Positions 54,640-63,455 of a stretch of DNA of 64,000 nucleotides are shown here, piece by piece. Positions within the stretch are counted from its first letter, which is position 1, and each line of letters begins with the position of its first letter. This stretch comes from CAYVGO01 sp964450725 (GTDB taxonomy: Bacteria > Bacteroidota > Bacteroidia > Bacteroidales > UBA932). Both the position numbers and the translations under genes were made by a program. The stretch covers positions 1-64,000 of the forward strand of contig CAYVGO010000004.1 of NCBI GenBank assembly GCA_964450725.1, written 5' to 3'. Below the pieces are notes generated by a model. That model was not told the DNA's origin. It did no database searches and worked only from the letters and a program-made list of their open reading frames with translations.

Positions 54640-55929
54640 TTATAAACAAAAACAAGCATACAAAGGCACAGATTTAATGTTATTGTCAAATCCAAAGTTT
54701 TTGGTAGAAATGCGGATTGAATAGGGCGGATTATATTTGATAATAAATTGATTTAAACTTTTTGAACGTACATTTTCAGATGATTTTACTTCTACCGGAA
54801 TACAGTTGCCATCATTGGTTGGTAATACAAAATCAAGTTCAGATTTACCCTCCGACTCCCAATAATATAATGGATAATCTTTGCTAATCAACGTTTGTGC
54901 CACATAATTTTCGGTTAAAGCACCTTTTACGTGTTGTAAAATAGTTTGATTGGTCAATATTATTCTGGGGTGAACATCAAATTGTCGTAGCAATAACCCT
55001 ACATCGCCTGAATATATTTTAAAAATACTGTTTTGTGCACTCATCGCTAATGGAAAAAACCCTTGAGAAACACGTGTACTACTCAATATTATACCTGCCG
55101 ATAATAACCAATCTATTGTAGTTTCATAATCTTTGGCACGTGCACCAGATTTAATAAGTTTATACTGAAATTTCTTATTTTCTTTGGCTAATTGTGCTGG
55201 CAATGTTTTATAACTCGCCATCAATTTTACTGTGTCGAAAGGCGATGCATATTTAGCCATATCGGCAATATAAGTATCTACAATATTTTTTTGCACTGCT
55301 TGTACCGCGTCCCAATCTTCGGTTTCGCGCCAAACAGATACCGCTTTTGGCATTCCACCCGTGCATAAATAGGTGCGATAAAGTTGTAAAAAATGGGTAT
55401 GTAAACTACACTCAACATTATTTTCAAAAGAATGATAAATCATTTCTACAGCTTTTTTATCACTTATTGCCCATAAAAATTCCTCAAAATCAAGTGGATA
55501 CATATTTTTTAAAATTACTTTACCTACAGGAAATGAGTATTGTGTGCGATGAACGGCAACGCCCAGCAAACTTCCTGCGGCAATCACAGAATAGTGTGGT
55601 GCGAGTTCTGCAAAATATTTTAGTGCGGTTAAAGCACGCTCACAAGATTGAATTTCATCAAAAAAGAGCAGGGTATTTTCGTCAATAGAAAAATTATAAA
55701 GTATAGATAATTCATTAATTATCCGATTGGGAATTAAGTCGCCATCAAAAATATTTTTTGCTTGAAGGTTGCTTTCAAAATTAATGGTCAGGTAGTTATT
55801 AAAATGTTGCTTTCCAAAAGATTCTATGGCATAAGTTTTACCAATTTGCCTTGCTCCTTGTAAAATTAAAGGTAAACGTTCTGTCGATTTTTTCCATTTT
55901 ACTAACTCTTTAATTATTTTTCGTTCCAT
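54640..55929 (-). CDS. DUF4143-type AAA ATPase
   Basis: 429 residues. AAA_14 domain at the N-terminus with Walker A GARQIGKT at 25-32 and Walker B LLFFDEIQ. The C-terminal DUF4143 domain has the PD-(D/E)XK-like segment YYWESEGKSELDFVLPTND with IPVEVKSSEN. Such single genes are common and often lost or gained; the role is unknown, and DNA binding or a link to mobile elements is suspected. It stands alone. Confidence 0.88.
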   Translation of the reverse strand: MERKIIKELVKWKKSTERLPLILQGARQIGKTYAIESFGKQHFNNYLTINFESNLQAKNIFDGDLIPNRIINELSILYNFSIDENTLLFFDEIQSCERALTALKYFAELAPHYSVIAAGSLLGVAVHRTQYSFPVGKVILKNMYPLDFEEFLWAISDKKAVEMIYHSFENNVECSLHTHFLQLYRTYLCTGGMPKAVSVWRETEDWDAVQAVQKNIVDTYIADMAKYASPFDTVKLMASYKTLPAQLAKENKKFQYKLIKSGARAKDYETTIDWLLSAGIILSSTRVSQGFFPLAMSAQNSIFKIYSGDVGLLLRQFDVHPRIILTNQTILQHVKGALTENYVAQTLISKDYPLYYWESEGKSELDFVLPTNDGNCIPVEVKSSENVRSKSLNQFIIKYNPPYSIRISTKNFGFDNNIKSVPLYACFCL

Positions 55930-56238
55930 AAAGTGTAGTCAAAATACATTATTTAGTTCCTATTAGTGCAAATGTACTACATTTTTTTGAATCAATGTTT
56001 TGTGTTATAGCAAACATAAAAAACTACATTCAAGTATTGGATGCAAATTCATAAAAACAAGAGATTTGTTTCCAAAGAGTGTTTTGAAACCTTAACTAAA
56101 CATCATTGATTCATAATTAAAAATTATGCTGTATCTTTGTAAACTGGAAATTATTTGACAAATAGTTTTACATTAAATGTAAGAGATTGATGTCGTTAAT
56201 TTTCGTATGATACAGTTAATCAAAAAATAAAATACAAG
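55930..56238. other. Divergent intergenic region
   Basis: No gene. On the minus strand TACATTTG (55976-55969) could be the -7 box of the DUF4143 gene. On the plus strand TATCTTTG at 56132-56139 could drive the dehydratase-activase-type gene with a leader of about 95 bases. No remnant of an N-terminal ATPase domain is visible here. Confidence 0.45.
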
Positions 56239-58731
56239 ATGGAAACAAAAAATGCTTTGGGAGAGATAGATTCTCACAACAAAAAGAATATTGTTTGTAA
56301 GGGGTGTGAGAATTACTGTAATGTAACAGAATTTAAATTTCACAACGGGAATAAATTTTATGGCGGCAATAAGTGCGAACGGGTCTTTTCAAGTAAAGGT
56401 ACGAACGCCCAAAAAGGAGAGGACGTATTTTCGTATAAAAATAAGTTGCTGTTTAGTCGGGCAAAATTAGAACGTACCGACAGTTCCAAATTGTCTATCG
56501 GTATTCCTCGAATATTGAATATGTACGAAAACTTTCCTTTTTGGCATACGCTGTTAGAACAGAGTGGGGTAGAAGTCATTTTATCTTCACCCTCTAATAC
56601 GGCATTGTATGAGCAAGGTTTGGGAACGGTTATGAGCGACAGTATTTGCTTTCCTGCAAAATTAGTACATGGTCATATTTATGATTTAGGAAGTAAAAAA
56701 GTGGACAGAATTTTTATGCCGATGATTTTTCACGAGCCGGAGAGTGATGCTTCTTATAATACTTACAATTGTCCGATAGTTACAGGCTACTCAGAAGTTA
56801 TTCAAAGTTCGATAAATCCACTTCGACGGTGGAATATTCCGTTTGATTACCCCACGATTAGTTTTAAAACCGAATCTTTGTTGAAAAAAGGTTGCTGGGA
56901 ATATCTGTCGGGAATTAAAGAGTTGAATTTAAGTAAAAAAAATTTTGACAAGGCTTTTGAAAACGCGTTGACAGAACAAAAAAAGTTTAAAGAGAGTATC
57001 CGTATCAAGGGATTAGAACTGATTGAAAAATCAAAGCAAACAGGAAGTCCGCTGGTTGTATTGGCCGGAAGACCCTATCATGTAGATCCGATGATTAATC
57101 AAAAAACACCCGAAATACTAATAAACTTGGGAGTTTATGTACTGAGTGAAGACAGTATTCCTGAAGAAAACACTCAACACACAGATCACTATTTATCACA
57201 GTGGGCATTTCCTGCCCGTATAACCAATGCCGCAAAATGGGTAGCCTTACAAGGTTTACAAGTAAGGTTAGTGCAGATAAATTCTTTTGCTTGTGGTCCG
57301 GATTCTATAGTGATTGAAGAAACCAAAGAACTATTACAAACCGTCGGGAAAAATAATAATTTGATAAGGGTTGACGAAATTTCGAGTACAGGTTCTATTC
57401 GATTGCGGTTACGCTCTATCGTAGAATTTTCCAAATACAGTAAAGCCAACACATTGCAGACATCTTCAAAAAAACGTAAGGATAATGCTATTTTTGAAGA
57501 AAAAGATAAAGATAGAATTATTTTGTCTCCATTATTTTCAGGAATTTATTCGCGACTTTTTCCACCGTTGTTTAAACTTTGCGGATATAATTTGGTAACC
57601 TTACCAACAACCTCCAATTTGACTCTTGAAGAAGGATTGAAATATACTAATAATGAAATTTGTTATCCGGCCATTACCATTATTGGAGATTTGATTTCGG
57701 CTTTAAAGTCAGGACAATATGACCGCAATAAAATTGCTGTAGGAATAACACAAACCGGAGGACAATGTAGGGCTTCCAATTATTTGGCACTGATAAAAAA
57801 AGCGATGATTAATGCGGGGTTTGCCGATATTCCGATTATTTCTGTTTCTATGTCCAACGGATTACATCATCAACCTGGTTTTAAAATTCCGTGGTTGAAA
57901 ATTATGCGTAAGTTTTTAACATCGGTCATTATTGCCGACGAGTTTTCCAAAATGTACCACAGTCTTGTTTTTCGAGAAATTAACAAGGGTGAAAGTTTAC
58001 GTACGTTAGATACTTACATGACTAAACTTGAAAATCAATTGGAATGTAAAGGTGGTATTGATAAATTGTATGATATTCTGGCAGAAGGAGTACAAGCCTT
58101 TAATGCAGTTGAGGTGAAACCGGGAACTTTTCCTAAAATCGGTATTGTCGGTGAAATTTACCTAAAGTATAATACGTATGGTAACTTGAATGTTATTGAC
58201 TGGTTAAACAAACAGGAAATAGAGGTTATTCAGCCATCGCTACTCAACTTTTTTATTCAAGATTTGGTCAATGTTTCTGTCAATAAATCTGCCAATATTG
58301 ACACCTTGACATGGAAAGGCAAACTGGGGGTCAATGTATTAACGTATATTCTCAATAAATCGCTACAGCGTTCTCACAAAATTTGCAGTAAGTTCAAGTT
58401 CTATAGTAAATATCACGACATTAAAGAACTGGCGAAAAAGGCAGGTTCGTTTATTAATCTTGCTCATCAATATGGCGAAGGTTGGTTAATTGCCGGCGAA
58501 CTTGGCATGTTTGCTCAAGATCAGGTATATAATGTCATCAGTGTGCAGCCCTTTGGTTGTATTGCCAACCAGGTCATTTCAAAAGGAATAGAGAAAAAAA
58601 TAAAAGAGCGTTACCCTAAAATGAATTTGTTATTTTTAGATTTTGATGCCGGTACAAGCGAAGTCAATATTTTTAATCGATTGTATTTTATGATACGTGC
58701 AGCAAAAGATTCTGTAGAAGGTAAAAATTAG
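56239..58731 (+). CDS. Stand-alone C-terminal half of 2-hydroxyacyl-CoA dehydratase activase-related protein (DUF2229)
   Basis: 830 residues. It begins about 20 residues before a Cys cluster (CKGCENYCNVTEF) and continues with the DUF2229 region (LSIGIPRILNMYENFPFWHT, SDSICFPAKLVHGHI) and a second related part (EICYPAITIIGDL, TQTGGQCRASNYL), ending in PFGCIANQVISKGIEKK. In many Bacteroidota and Firmicutes this is the second half of a protein of about 1400 residues whose N-terminus carries one or two BadF/BcrA-type ATPase domains. These are absent here, with no remnant upstream. Numerous Cys suggest iron-sulfur binding. Function in radical acyl-CoA chemistry is inferred from family only. Confidence 0.82.
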   Translation: METKNALGEIDSHNKKNIVCKGCENYCNVTEFKFHNGNKFYGGNKCERVFSSKGTNAQKGEDVFSYKNKLLFSRAKLERTDSSKLSIGIPRILNMYENFPFWHTLLEQSGVEVILSSPSNTALYEQGLGTVMSDSICFPAKLVHGHIYDLGSKKVDRIFMPMIFHEPESDASYNTYNCPIVTGYSEVIQSSINPLRRWNIPFDYPTISFKTESLLKKGCWEYLSGIKELNLSKKNFDKAFENALTEQKKFKESIRIKGLELIEKSKQTGSPLVVLAGRPYHVDPMINQKTPEILINLGVYVLSEDSIPEENTQHTDHYLSQWAFPARITNAAKWVALQGLQVRLVQINSFACGPDSIVIEETKELLQTVGKNNNLIRVDEISSTGSIRLRLRSIVEFSKYSKANTLQTSSKKRKDNAIFEEKDKDRIILSPLFSGIYSRLFPPLFKLCGYNLVTLPTTSNLTLEEGLKYTNNEICYPAITIIGDLISALKSGQYDRNKIAVGITQTGGQCRASNYLALIKKAMINAGFADIPIISVSMSNGLHHQPGFKIPWLKIMRKFLTSVIIADEFSKMYHSLVFREINKGESLRTLDTYMTKLENQLECKGGIDKLYDILAEGVQAFNAVEVKPGTFPKIGIVGEIYLKYNTYGNLNVIDWLNKQEIEVIQPSLLNFFIQDLVNVSVNKSANIDTLTWKGKLGVNVLTYILNKSLQRSHKICSKFKFYSKYHDIKELAKKAGSFINLAHQYGEGWLIAGELGMFAQDQVYNVISVQPFGCIANQVISKGIEKKIKERYPKMNLLFLDFDAGTSEVNIFNRLYFMIRAAKDSVEGKN

Positions 58732-58759
58732 GTTTATCATAATTTCTGATTTTTCACGG

Positions 58760-58796
58760 TTACGCCATCTGTTATTATTAAAAGCAGATGGCGTAA
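58760..58796. terminator. Bidirectional terminator
   Basis: TTACGCCATCTG (58760-58771) pairs exactly with CAGATGGCGTAA (58785-58796), between the convergent activase-type gene and sufS. Confidence 0.8.
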
Positions 58797-58801
58797 TTGA
58801 T

Positions 58802-60010
58802 TTACCGCAACATCATAATACATTTTTTGAGAGACATAATAAATTGGTCAATTTCCTCCATTGTATTATAAATGGAAAGTGAAGCACGTGTTACGGAGGT
58901 AATGTTGTAATGTTGCAAAATCGGTTGTGTACACAGCGTTCCACTACGTAAAGCTACACCTGTTTTATCCATCATTTGTGTTAAATCTAAAGCATGAACA
59001 CCATCAATGGTAAAAGTTGCCAAGCAAACTTTATGAGCAGAATTTCCGTAAATAGTTAATCCTTCAATTTGTAGCAGTTGTTGGGTAAGATATTCTAATA
59101 ACTCTATTTTGTACTTTTTGATTTCTTTTGGTAATTGGTTACAAAATCGTATGGCTTCACCTAAAGCAATAGCGCCTTGAAAGTTGGTTGTCCCTGCTTC
59201 AAATTTCAATGGTAATTCGGCATACGTCGTTCCTGAAAAACTTACTCTGTCCACCATATCTCCGCCACCCTGATAAGGCGGCATTTGTTCTAACCATTCA
59301 GACTTGCCGTACAAAACACCAATGCCGGTAGGAGCAAATAACTTATGACCGGAAAATACATAAAAATCACAATCCAAATCTTGCACATCCACTTTGTCGT
59401 GTGATACATATTGTGCTCCATCAATCAAAACAGGTATGCCGTGGAGATGTGCCACTGCAATCATCTCTTTTACAGGATTAATAGTTCCTAACATGTTCGA
59501 AGCATGTGTAATGGCTAATAGTTTGGTTTTAGGAGTTAAAAAATCAACAAGTTGCTCTATCTCTAAATTGCCCTCATCAGTAAATGGCAATACACGTAAC
59601 ACGGCTTTTTTACGCTCACACAGCAATTGCCAAGGCACAATGTTACTGTGATGCTCCATTTCCGAAATCACAATTTCATCTCCCGCTTTAATAAATTGTT
59701 CTCCAAAAGAAAATGCTACCAGATTAATGCCATGTGTAGTTCCTGATGTAAAAACAATTTCTTTACTTTGTCGGGCATTTAAAAAATGTTGTATTGCCAC
59801 CCGTGCTTCCTCATAAAGGTTCGTACATTGGTCAGACATGTAATGTAGCCCTCTGTGGACATTAGCATTGAGTTGTGTGTTTAACCTGTGGCAACAATCA
59901 ATAACACATTGCGGCTTTTGCGTAGTGGCAGCATTGTCAAAATAAATTAAAGGTTGTCCATATATCTTTTGTTGCAATATAGGAAACTGATTTCTAATAT
60001 CTTCAATCAT
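58802..60010 (-). CDS. sufS: Cysteine desulfurase, SufS type
   Basis: 402 residues. YFDNAATTQKP at the start, PLP-binding Lys in FSGHKLFAPTG and the catalytic Cys in ALRSGTLCTQP. The RSGxxC motif on a short loop marks the group II SufS/CsdA type rather than IscS. It takes sulfur from cysteine for iron-sulfur clusters. sufBCD and sufE are not in this window, so the gene stands apart from the usual suf operon. Confidence 0.92.
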   Translation of the reverse strand: MIEDIRNQFPILQQKIYGQPLIYFDNAATTQKPQCVIDCCHRLNTQLNANVHRGLHYMSDQCTNLYEEARVAIQHFLNARQSKEIVFTSGTTHGINLVAFSFGEQFIKAGDEIVISEMEHHSNIVPWQLLCERKKAVLRVLPFTDEGNLEIEQLVDFLTPKTKLLAITHASNMLGTINPVKEMIAVAHLHGIPVLIDGAQYVSHDKVDVQDLDCDFYVFSGHKLFAPTGIGVLYGKSEWLEQMPPYQGGGDMVDRVSFSGTTYAELPLKFEAGTTNFQGAIALGEAIRFCNQLPKEIKKYKIELLEYLTQQLLQIEGLTIYGNSAHKVCLATFTIDGVHALDLTQMMDKTGVALRSGTLCTQPILQHYNITSVTRASLSIYNTMEEIDQFIMSLKKCIMMLR

Positions 60011-60086
60011 TAGAATTTATGATTTTATAATTTACAGCGAATGTATTTTATCTGTTTATAATTTTGTATTATTGTTTTATACTCCT

Positions 60087-61026
60087 CACAAAGACGAGTA
60101 AGTGGTAGAGTGTATTTTCACTAATCACTAACCGTGATTTCGGCTCCGCTCAATCACCGGTTAACACCCCCGTTCGGCGAAATATGTGCAAGAACGTTGA
60201 GCGGCATTTAACTTCGTTGAGCTCGTAAACTCGGTTGTAATGCCGCTCTGCAACATAGCCAAATTTGTAATTTGGCATTATACTTATATTGTTTTCCATA
60301 CTCTGAAAATTTTAATAATAGGCAATAACCCTTCCATATCTGCATAATTTTTTGCACTCGAATAAATATATTCATGTGGGTGCTCAACAAGTTTTGCTCG
60401 AACTGGATTATTGTGAATATAATCCAGTTTTTGTGTAATAAAATCATTTGAATAAATAACTTCGGCATGGTTGTCGTGTGTCCAAATTTGATATGCACCT
60501 AATTTATTTTGTCTTTTGGCTGCGTGTGCAAAAAGTCGCAGCATCCATTCTTTTCTACTTTCTCTTGATTGTGATACGTAATCAATGAGTTTTTTGCTTG
60601 TAAATTTTTTAAAATCCCTTATTGTTGAACTTAACTCACCTGTTGAACTGCGAGTCAATAAATGCAAATGATTAAACATGAGTACATAACCAAAAATCTC
60701 TAATCCTTTTTCTTGTTGACAATATCTCAAACTGTCAATTACAATGTCTCGACATTCTTTTCGCGAAAAAATGTCAATCCAATAAACTACCTGAAAAGTC
60801 AAGTAATACAATGCAAACTGATCTTTTATTTGATATCCTGTTGACATTATCTTTTTTCTATTTCCGAATTGCAAATTCTGTTGTATTCCAAGCGGAATTA
60901 GAAATTCCGCTTAACACTCTCTGCTAATTTTCCTGAGCATATTCCGCCGAACTGGGGGGTGATCGAAGTCTACCCTCGCAAAGACGGCTACTTGCTTTTC
61001 ATAGAGTGTATTTCACTAATCACCAA
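60087..61026. mobile_element. RAYT cassette bounded by direct repeats
   Basis: At the left, CACAAAGACG (60087-60096) and AGAGTGTATTTTCACTAATC (from 60107) recur at the right as CGCAAAGACG (60977-60986) and AGAGTGTATTTCACTAATCA (from 61003). Between them are a tyrosine transposase gene and several hairpins: GAGCGGCATT/AATGCCGCTC (60199-60208, 60239-60248), GCCAAATT-TGT-AATTTGGC (60258-60276) and AAGCGGAATT-AGA-AATTCCGCTT (60890-60912 with outer arms). The hairpins resemble REP elements that such transposases process. The unit lies between sufS and proC. Confidence 0.6.
60284..60847 (-). CDS. REP-associated tyrosine transposase (IS200-like, Y1 type)
   Basis: 187 residues from the start at 60847 (MSTGYQIKDQFALYYLTFQV). 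HUH-type motif His60-Leu-His62 (MFNHLHLLTR) and the catalytic Tyr143 in QKLDYIHNNPVRAKLV. Family RAYT: single-copy relatives of IS200/IS605 transposases that nick and move REP palindromes. The gene looks intact. Hairpins on both sides could be its substrates. Confidence 0.9.
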   Translation of the reverse strand: MSTGYQIKDQFALYYLTFQVVYWIDIFSRKECRDIVIDSLRYCQQEKGLEIFGYVLMFNHLHLLTRSSTGELSSTIRDFKKFTSKKLIDYVSQSRESRKEWMLRLFAHAAKRQNKLGAYQIWTHDNHAEVIYSNDFITQKLDYIHNNPVRAKLVEHPHEYIYSSAKNYADMEGLLPIIKIFRVWKTI

Positions 61027-61043
61027 TCGTTAACCACTAATCA

Positions 61044-61817
61044 CTATTCATTACTTGCTTTTATTCCTTCCCTGACACTATGGCTAAAACCATATTTTTC
61101 CATTGTGTTTAATCCCTTGATTGTTAATCCTCCGGGCGTTGTAACTTTTTCTATCAGCATTTCGGGATGTTCTTTAGCATATTTTTGCTGTAGGGCGATA
61201 GCACCTTTAACAGTTTGCAGAATAATTTCTAAGGCTTTTTGGGGAGCAAACCCTATCTCTATTCCTGCCGTTTTTGCCGCTTGAAAATACCGTAAAGCGT
61301 AAGCAATACCACAGCCGGAGAGTGCTGTAGCTGCAGCCATTTGCTTTTCAGGGATAGGAAGGAGTAACCCTAAGGATGAAAAGATAGACTGAAAACGTTC
61401 TGCTGTAGCATCCGTGAGATTTTGGGAAGTATAAAATAATGTACTTTCTCCAACTTCTACCGCAATCGATGGCATTAGTCTTACTACCGGTTGTGCAAGA
61501 GGTAATACAGACGTAAGTTGTGCAATAGTAATGCCCGCAGCCACAGAAACAATAATACTATCGGAGTCAATATGCTGTGATGACAACTGCTGTACGACAG
61601 GTAAAATAATATCAGGTTTCAAGGCTAATAACACAATGTCAAACTTTTCATTACATTGCGTCAGGTTTAAGAATGTCTTGTAATGCGAAAATGCTTCTAA
61701 TACCGAAGATTGAGGATCAATGATGTAAATATCCTCTGTATTGATTTTTTTAGTCATCGTAAAACCATGAACAAAAGATTTCCCAAGGTTTCCGACGCCA
61801 ATAATGGCTACTTTCAT
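61044..61817 (-). CDS. proC: Pyrroline-5-carboxylate reductase
   Basis: 257 residues from the start at 61817 (MKVAIIGVGNLGKSFVHGF, Rossmann GxGxxG for NADPH). The C-terminal signature is seen in TALSGCGIAYALRYFQA and VTTPGGLTIKGLNTMEKYG. It reduces pyrroline-5-carboxylate to proline. The longer frame upstream lacks family similarity. The stop codon lies only about 18 bases from the repeat that bounds the RAYT cassette. Confidence 0.94.
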   Translation of the reverse strand: MKVAIIGVGNLGKSFVHGFTMTKKINTEDIYIIDPQSSVLEAFSHYKTFLNLTQCNEKFDIVLLALKPDIILPVVQQLSSQHIDSDSIIVSVAAGITIAQLTSVLPLAQPVVRLMPSIAVEVGESTLFYTSQNLTDATAERFQSIFSSLGLLLPIPEKQMAAATALSGCGIAYALRYFQAAKTAGIEIGFAPQKALEIILQTVKGAIALQQKYAKEHPEMLIEKVTTPGGLTIKGLNTMEKYGFSHSVREGIKASNE

Positions 61818-62016
61818 AGAAAAATGAATTTGGTAAGCAACAAATGTAATATATTTTTTGCAGACGGAAAAAGAGAATGTTTGGAGTTTATGGAATACTA
61901 CAACCGACAAACGGATAAAACTGAAATCTTCCACCTAAAAATTATTTAACATGCTGTGAATGTAAGTATTTAACATATATCTACCACTTGTGGTCAATGA
62001 AAAATATTGGAAAAAC

Positions 62017-62047
62017 TTGTGATTACATAAAAAACTTAATACCTTTG
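62017..62047 (+). promoter_or_regulatory. Promoter of the toxin-antitoxin-like modules
   Basis: TTG (62017-62019) and TACCTTTG (62040-62047), 20 bases between. The leader to ATG 62210 is about 155 bases; it contains only a 14-codon frame (MTWLVKKREGFCSF from 62068) of unknown meaning. Confidence 0.6.
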
Positions 62048-62209
62048 CCACCCTATAATTCTGATGACATGGCTTGTTAAAAAGAGAGAGGGATTTTGCA
62101 GTTTTAGTAGTGTTAAAATGTAGAGCCAATAGTTTTATATACGGCAGATGTACAAGGAATGTGTTGAGATAGATTAATGAGTTGAAGTATAGATTTATAC
62201 TAAGAACAA

Positions 62210-62644
62210 ATGGAAAGCAGTAAAAATATTGGCAGGGCATTAATTCCTTACTTGTTAAGAGGCTTAACGAATTATGTGATGGAAAATAAAAAACTGACTG
62301 CGCAAGATGCTTTATATTACGTCATCAATTCTAATCTTTATACAAAACTTCATGATGAAGATACAAAATATTGGTACTTAAGTACTTTGGCTCTCTATGA
62401 AGAATTGGAAAAAGAAAAAAAGATATTAAAAGAAAATTGCGGCCAAGATATTTTATTATTTACCGCTTTTTGTATTGAGAACTATCAGGTTTTGAAAAAT
62501 AAAACGAAGGAAGAGGTGATATTTCTTTTCAATAAATTTAAGGTATTTGATTACTTAAAAGATGTTTACCAACCATTGCATACTCAAGGTGGTCATTATA
62601 TTATTGATGAAATAGAATTATTTATCGAATCTCAAAGAAAATGA
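62210..62644 (+). CDS. DUF3791-domain protein with an added N-terminal domain, probable antitoxin
   Basis: 144 residues, no signal peptide, no membrane helix. Residues about 82-142 match DUF3791 (LLFTAFCIENYQVLKNKTKE, FDYLKDVYQPLHTQGGHYII). Residues about 13-70 form a second small helical domain (LTAQDALYYVINSNLYTKL) of the kind also seen as a separate small gene near DUF3990 genes. It overlaps the next gene by 4 bases (ATGA), pointing to translational coupling and a protein complex. The antitoxin role is inferred from order and coupling. Confidence 0.75.
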   Translation: MESSKNIGRALIPYLLRGLTNYVMENKKLTAQDALYYVINSNLYTKLHDEDTKYWYLSTLALYEELEKEKKILKENCGQDILLFTAFCIENYQVLKNKTKEEVIFLFNKFKVFDYLKDVYQPLHTQGGHYIIDEIELFIESQRK

Positions 62645-63114
62645 GGTTATACCATGGGTCAATACAAACTGTAGAAAAACCTGATTTGTCATTTTGTAGA
62701 AAAAATACAGATTTCGGACAAGGGTTTTATACCACAACAAACAAAATACAAGCCGAACAGTGGTGTACGATTATACAAAAAAGAAATGATAATACGGCTC
62801 AAAAAATTGTTTCTGCGTTTGAATTTGATCATGATATATTGAAGGTTCGGAATTTTGATGGGGTATCAGAAGATTGGTTAGATTTTATTTTTGCGAATCG
62901 TTACGGAGCAAAAACAGATTTTTTTGATATTGTGTTAGGCCCCGTTGCTAATGATAGTTTATATGCCACTCTTCAAATATTTGAACAGGGAGTTATTACA
63001 AAACAACAAGCCATTGCAAGATTAAAATCATATACCTTAGTTGATCAGATTTCATTTCATTCCGACAAAGCATTAGAGACCTTGCAATTTGTTGAAAGTT
63101 ATGTAGTAAAATAA
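62641..63114 (+). CDS. DUF3990-domain protein, probable ADP-ribosyltransferase-like toxin
   Basis: 157 residues. The N-terminus has LYHGSIQTVEKPDLSFCRKN and DFGQGFYTTTNKIQAEQWC: the YHGS strand and GxGFYTT loop are typical of the ART fold of DUF3990. The C-terminal half is helical (QAIARLKSYTLVDQISFHSD). Family function as a toxin that modifies a target with ADP-ribose is inference. It overlaps the upstream DUF3791 gene by 4 bases and is followed after 23 bases by the DUF6922 gene. Confidence 0.75.
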   Translation: MRLYHGSIQTVEKPDLSFCRKNTDFGQGFYTTTNKIQAEQWCTIIQKRNDNTAQKIVSAFEFDHDILKVRNFDGVSEDWLDFIFANRYGAKTDFFDIVLGPVANDSLYATLQIFEQGVITKQQAIARLKSYTLVDQISFHSDKALETLQFVESYVVK

Positions 63115-63137
63115 AACCTTAAATTTGACAACACTGT

Positions 63138-63455
63138 ATGAAGAAAGAAAAACCCATATTCTCGCAAAATCTCTTTTGGGATATTGACATTGAGGAATTG
63201 GATGTGGATAAGTATCCCAAATTTGTCATTGAAAGAGTGATTGAAAGGGGAAGTTTAGAAGATTGGCATAAAGTGAAAAACTATTATACATTTGAACAAA
63301 TTAAAGAACTATCTTTAACCATGCGATGTTTAGCACCAACAGCACTGACATTTATAGCAGCATATCTTAATCTACCGATCACTGAATTTCGATGTTACAA
63401 ACTTTCACAGTTGATGCCACAACCATGGCACTCCTACGAAAAATCCAATCCATAA
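63138..63455 (+). CDS. DUF6922-domain protein, probable antitoxin of the next gene
   Basis: 105 residues. It matches the small DUF6922 proteins that precede AbiEii-type genes in Bacteroidota (LFWDIDIEELDVDKYPKFVI, ERVIERGSLEDWHKVKNYY, EFRCYKLSQL). Its 3' end overlaps the following gene by 64 bases in another frame. Type IV AbiE antitoxins usually have a winged helix; this alternative partner type has no DNA-binding motif that I can see. Confidence 0.78.
   Translation: MKKEKPIFSQNLFWDIDIEELDVDKYPKFVIERVIERGSLEDWHKVKNYYTFEQIKELSLTMRCLAPTALTFIAAYLNLPITEFRCYKLSQLMPQPWHSYEKSNP

Noticed and set aside
60208..60498. 96-codon minus-strand frame overlapping the RAYT gene
   Set aside because: It is out of frame with the RAYT motifs and runs into the hairpin region.
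61935..62240. 101-codon frame on the minus strand
   Set aside because: It is A/T-rich intergenic DNA with low-complexity translation and covers the promoter of the DUF3791 gene.
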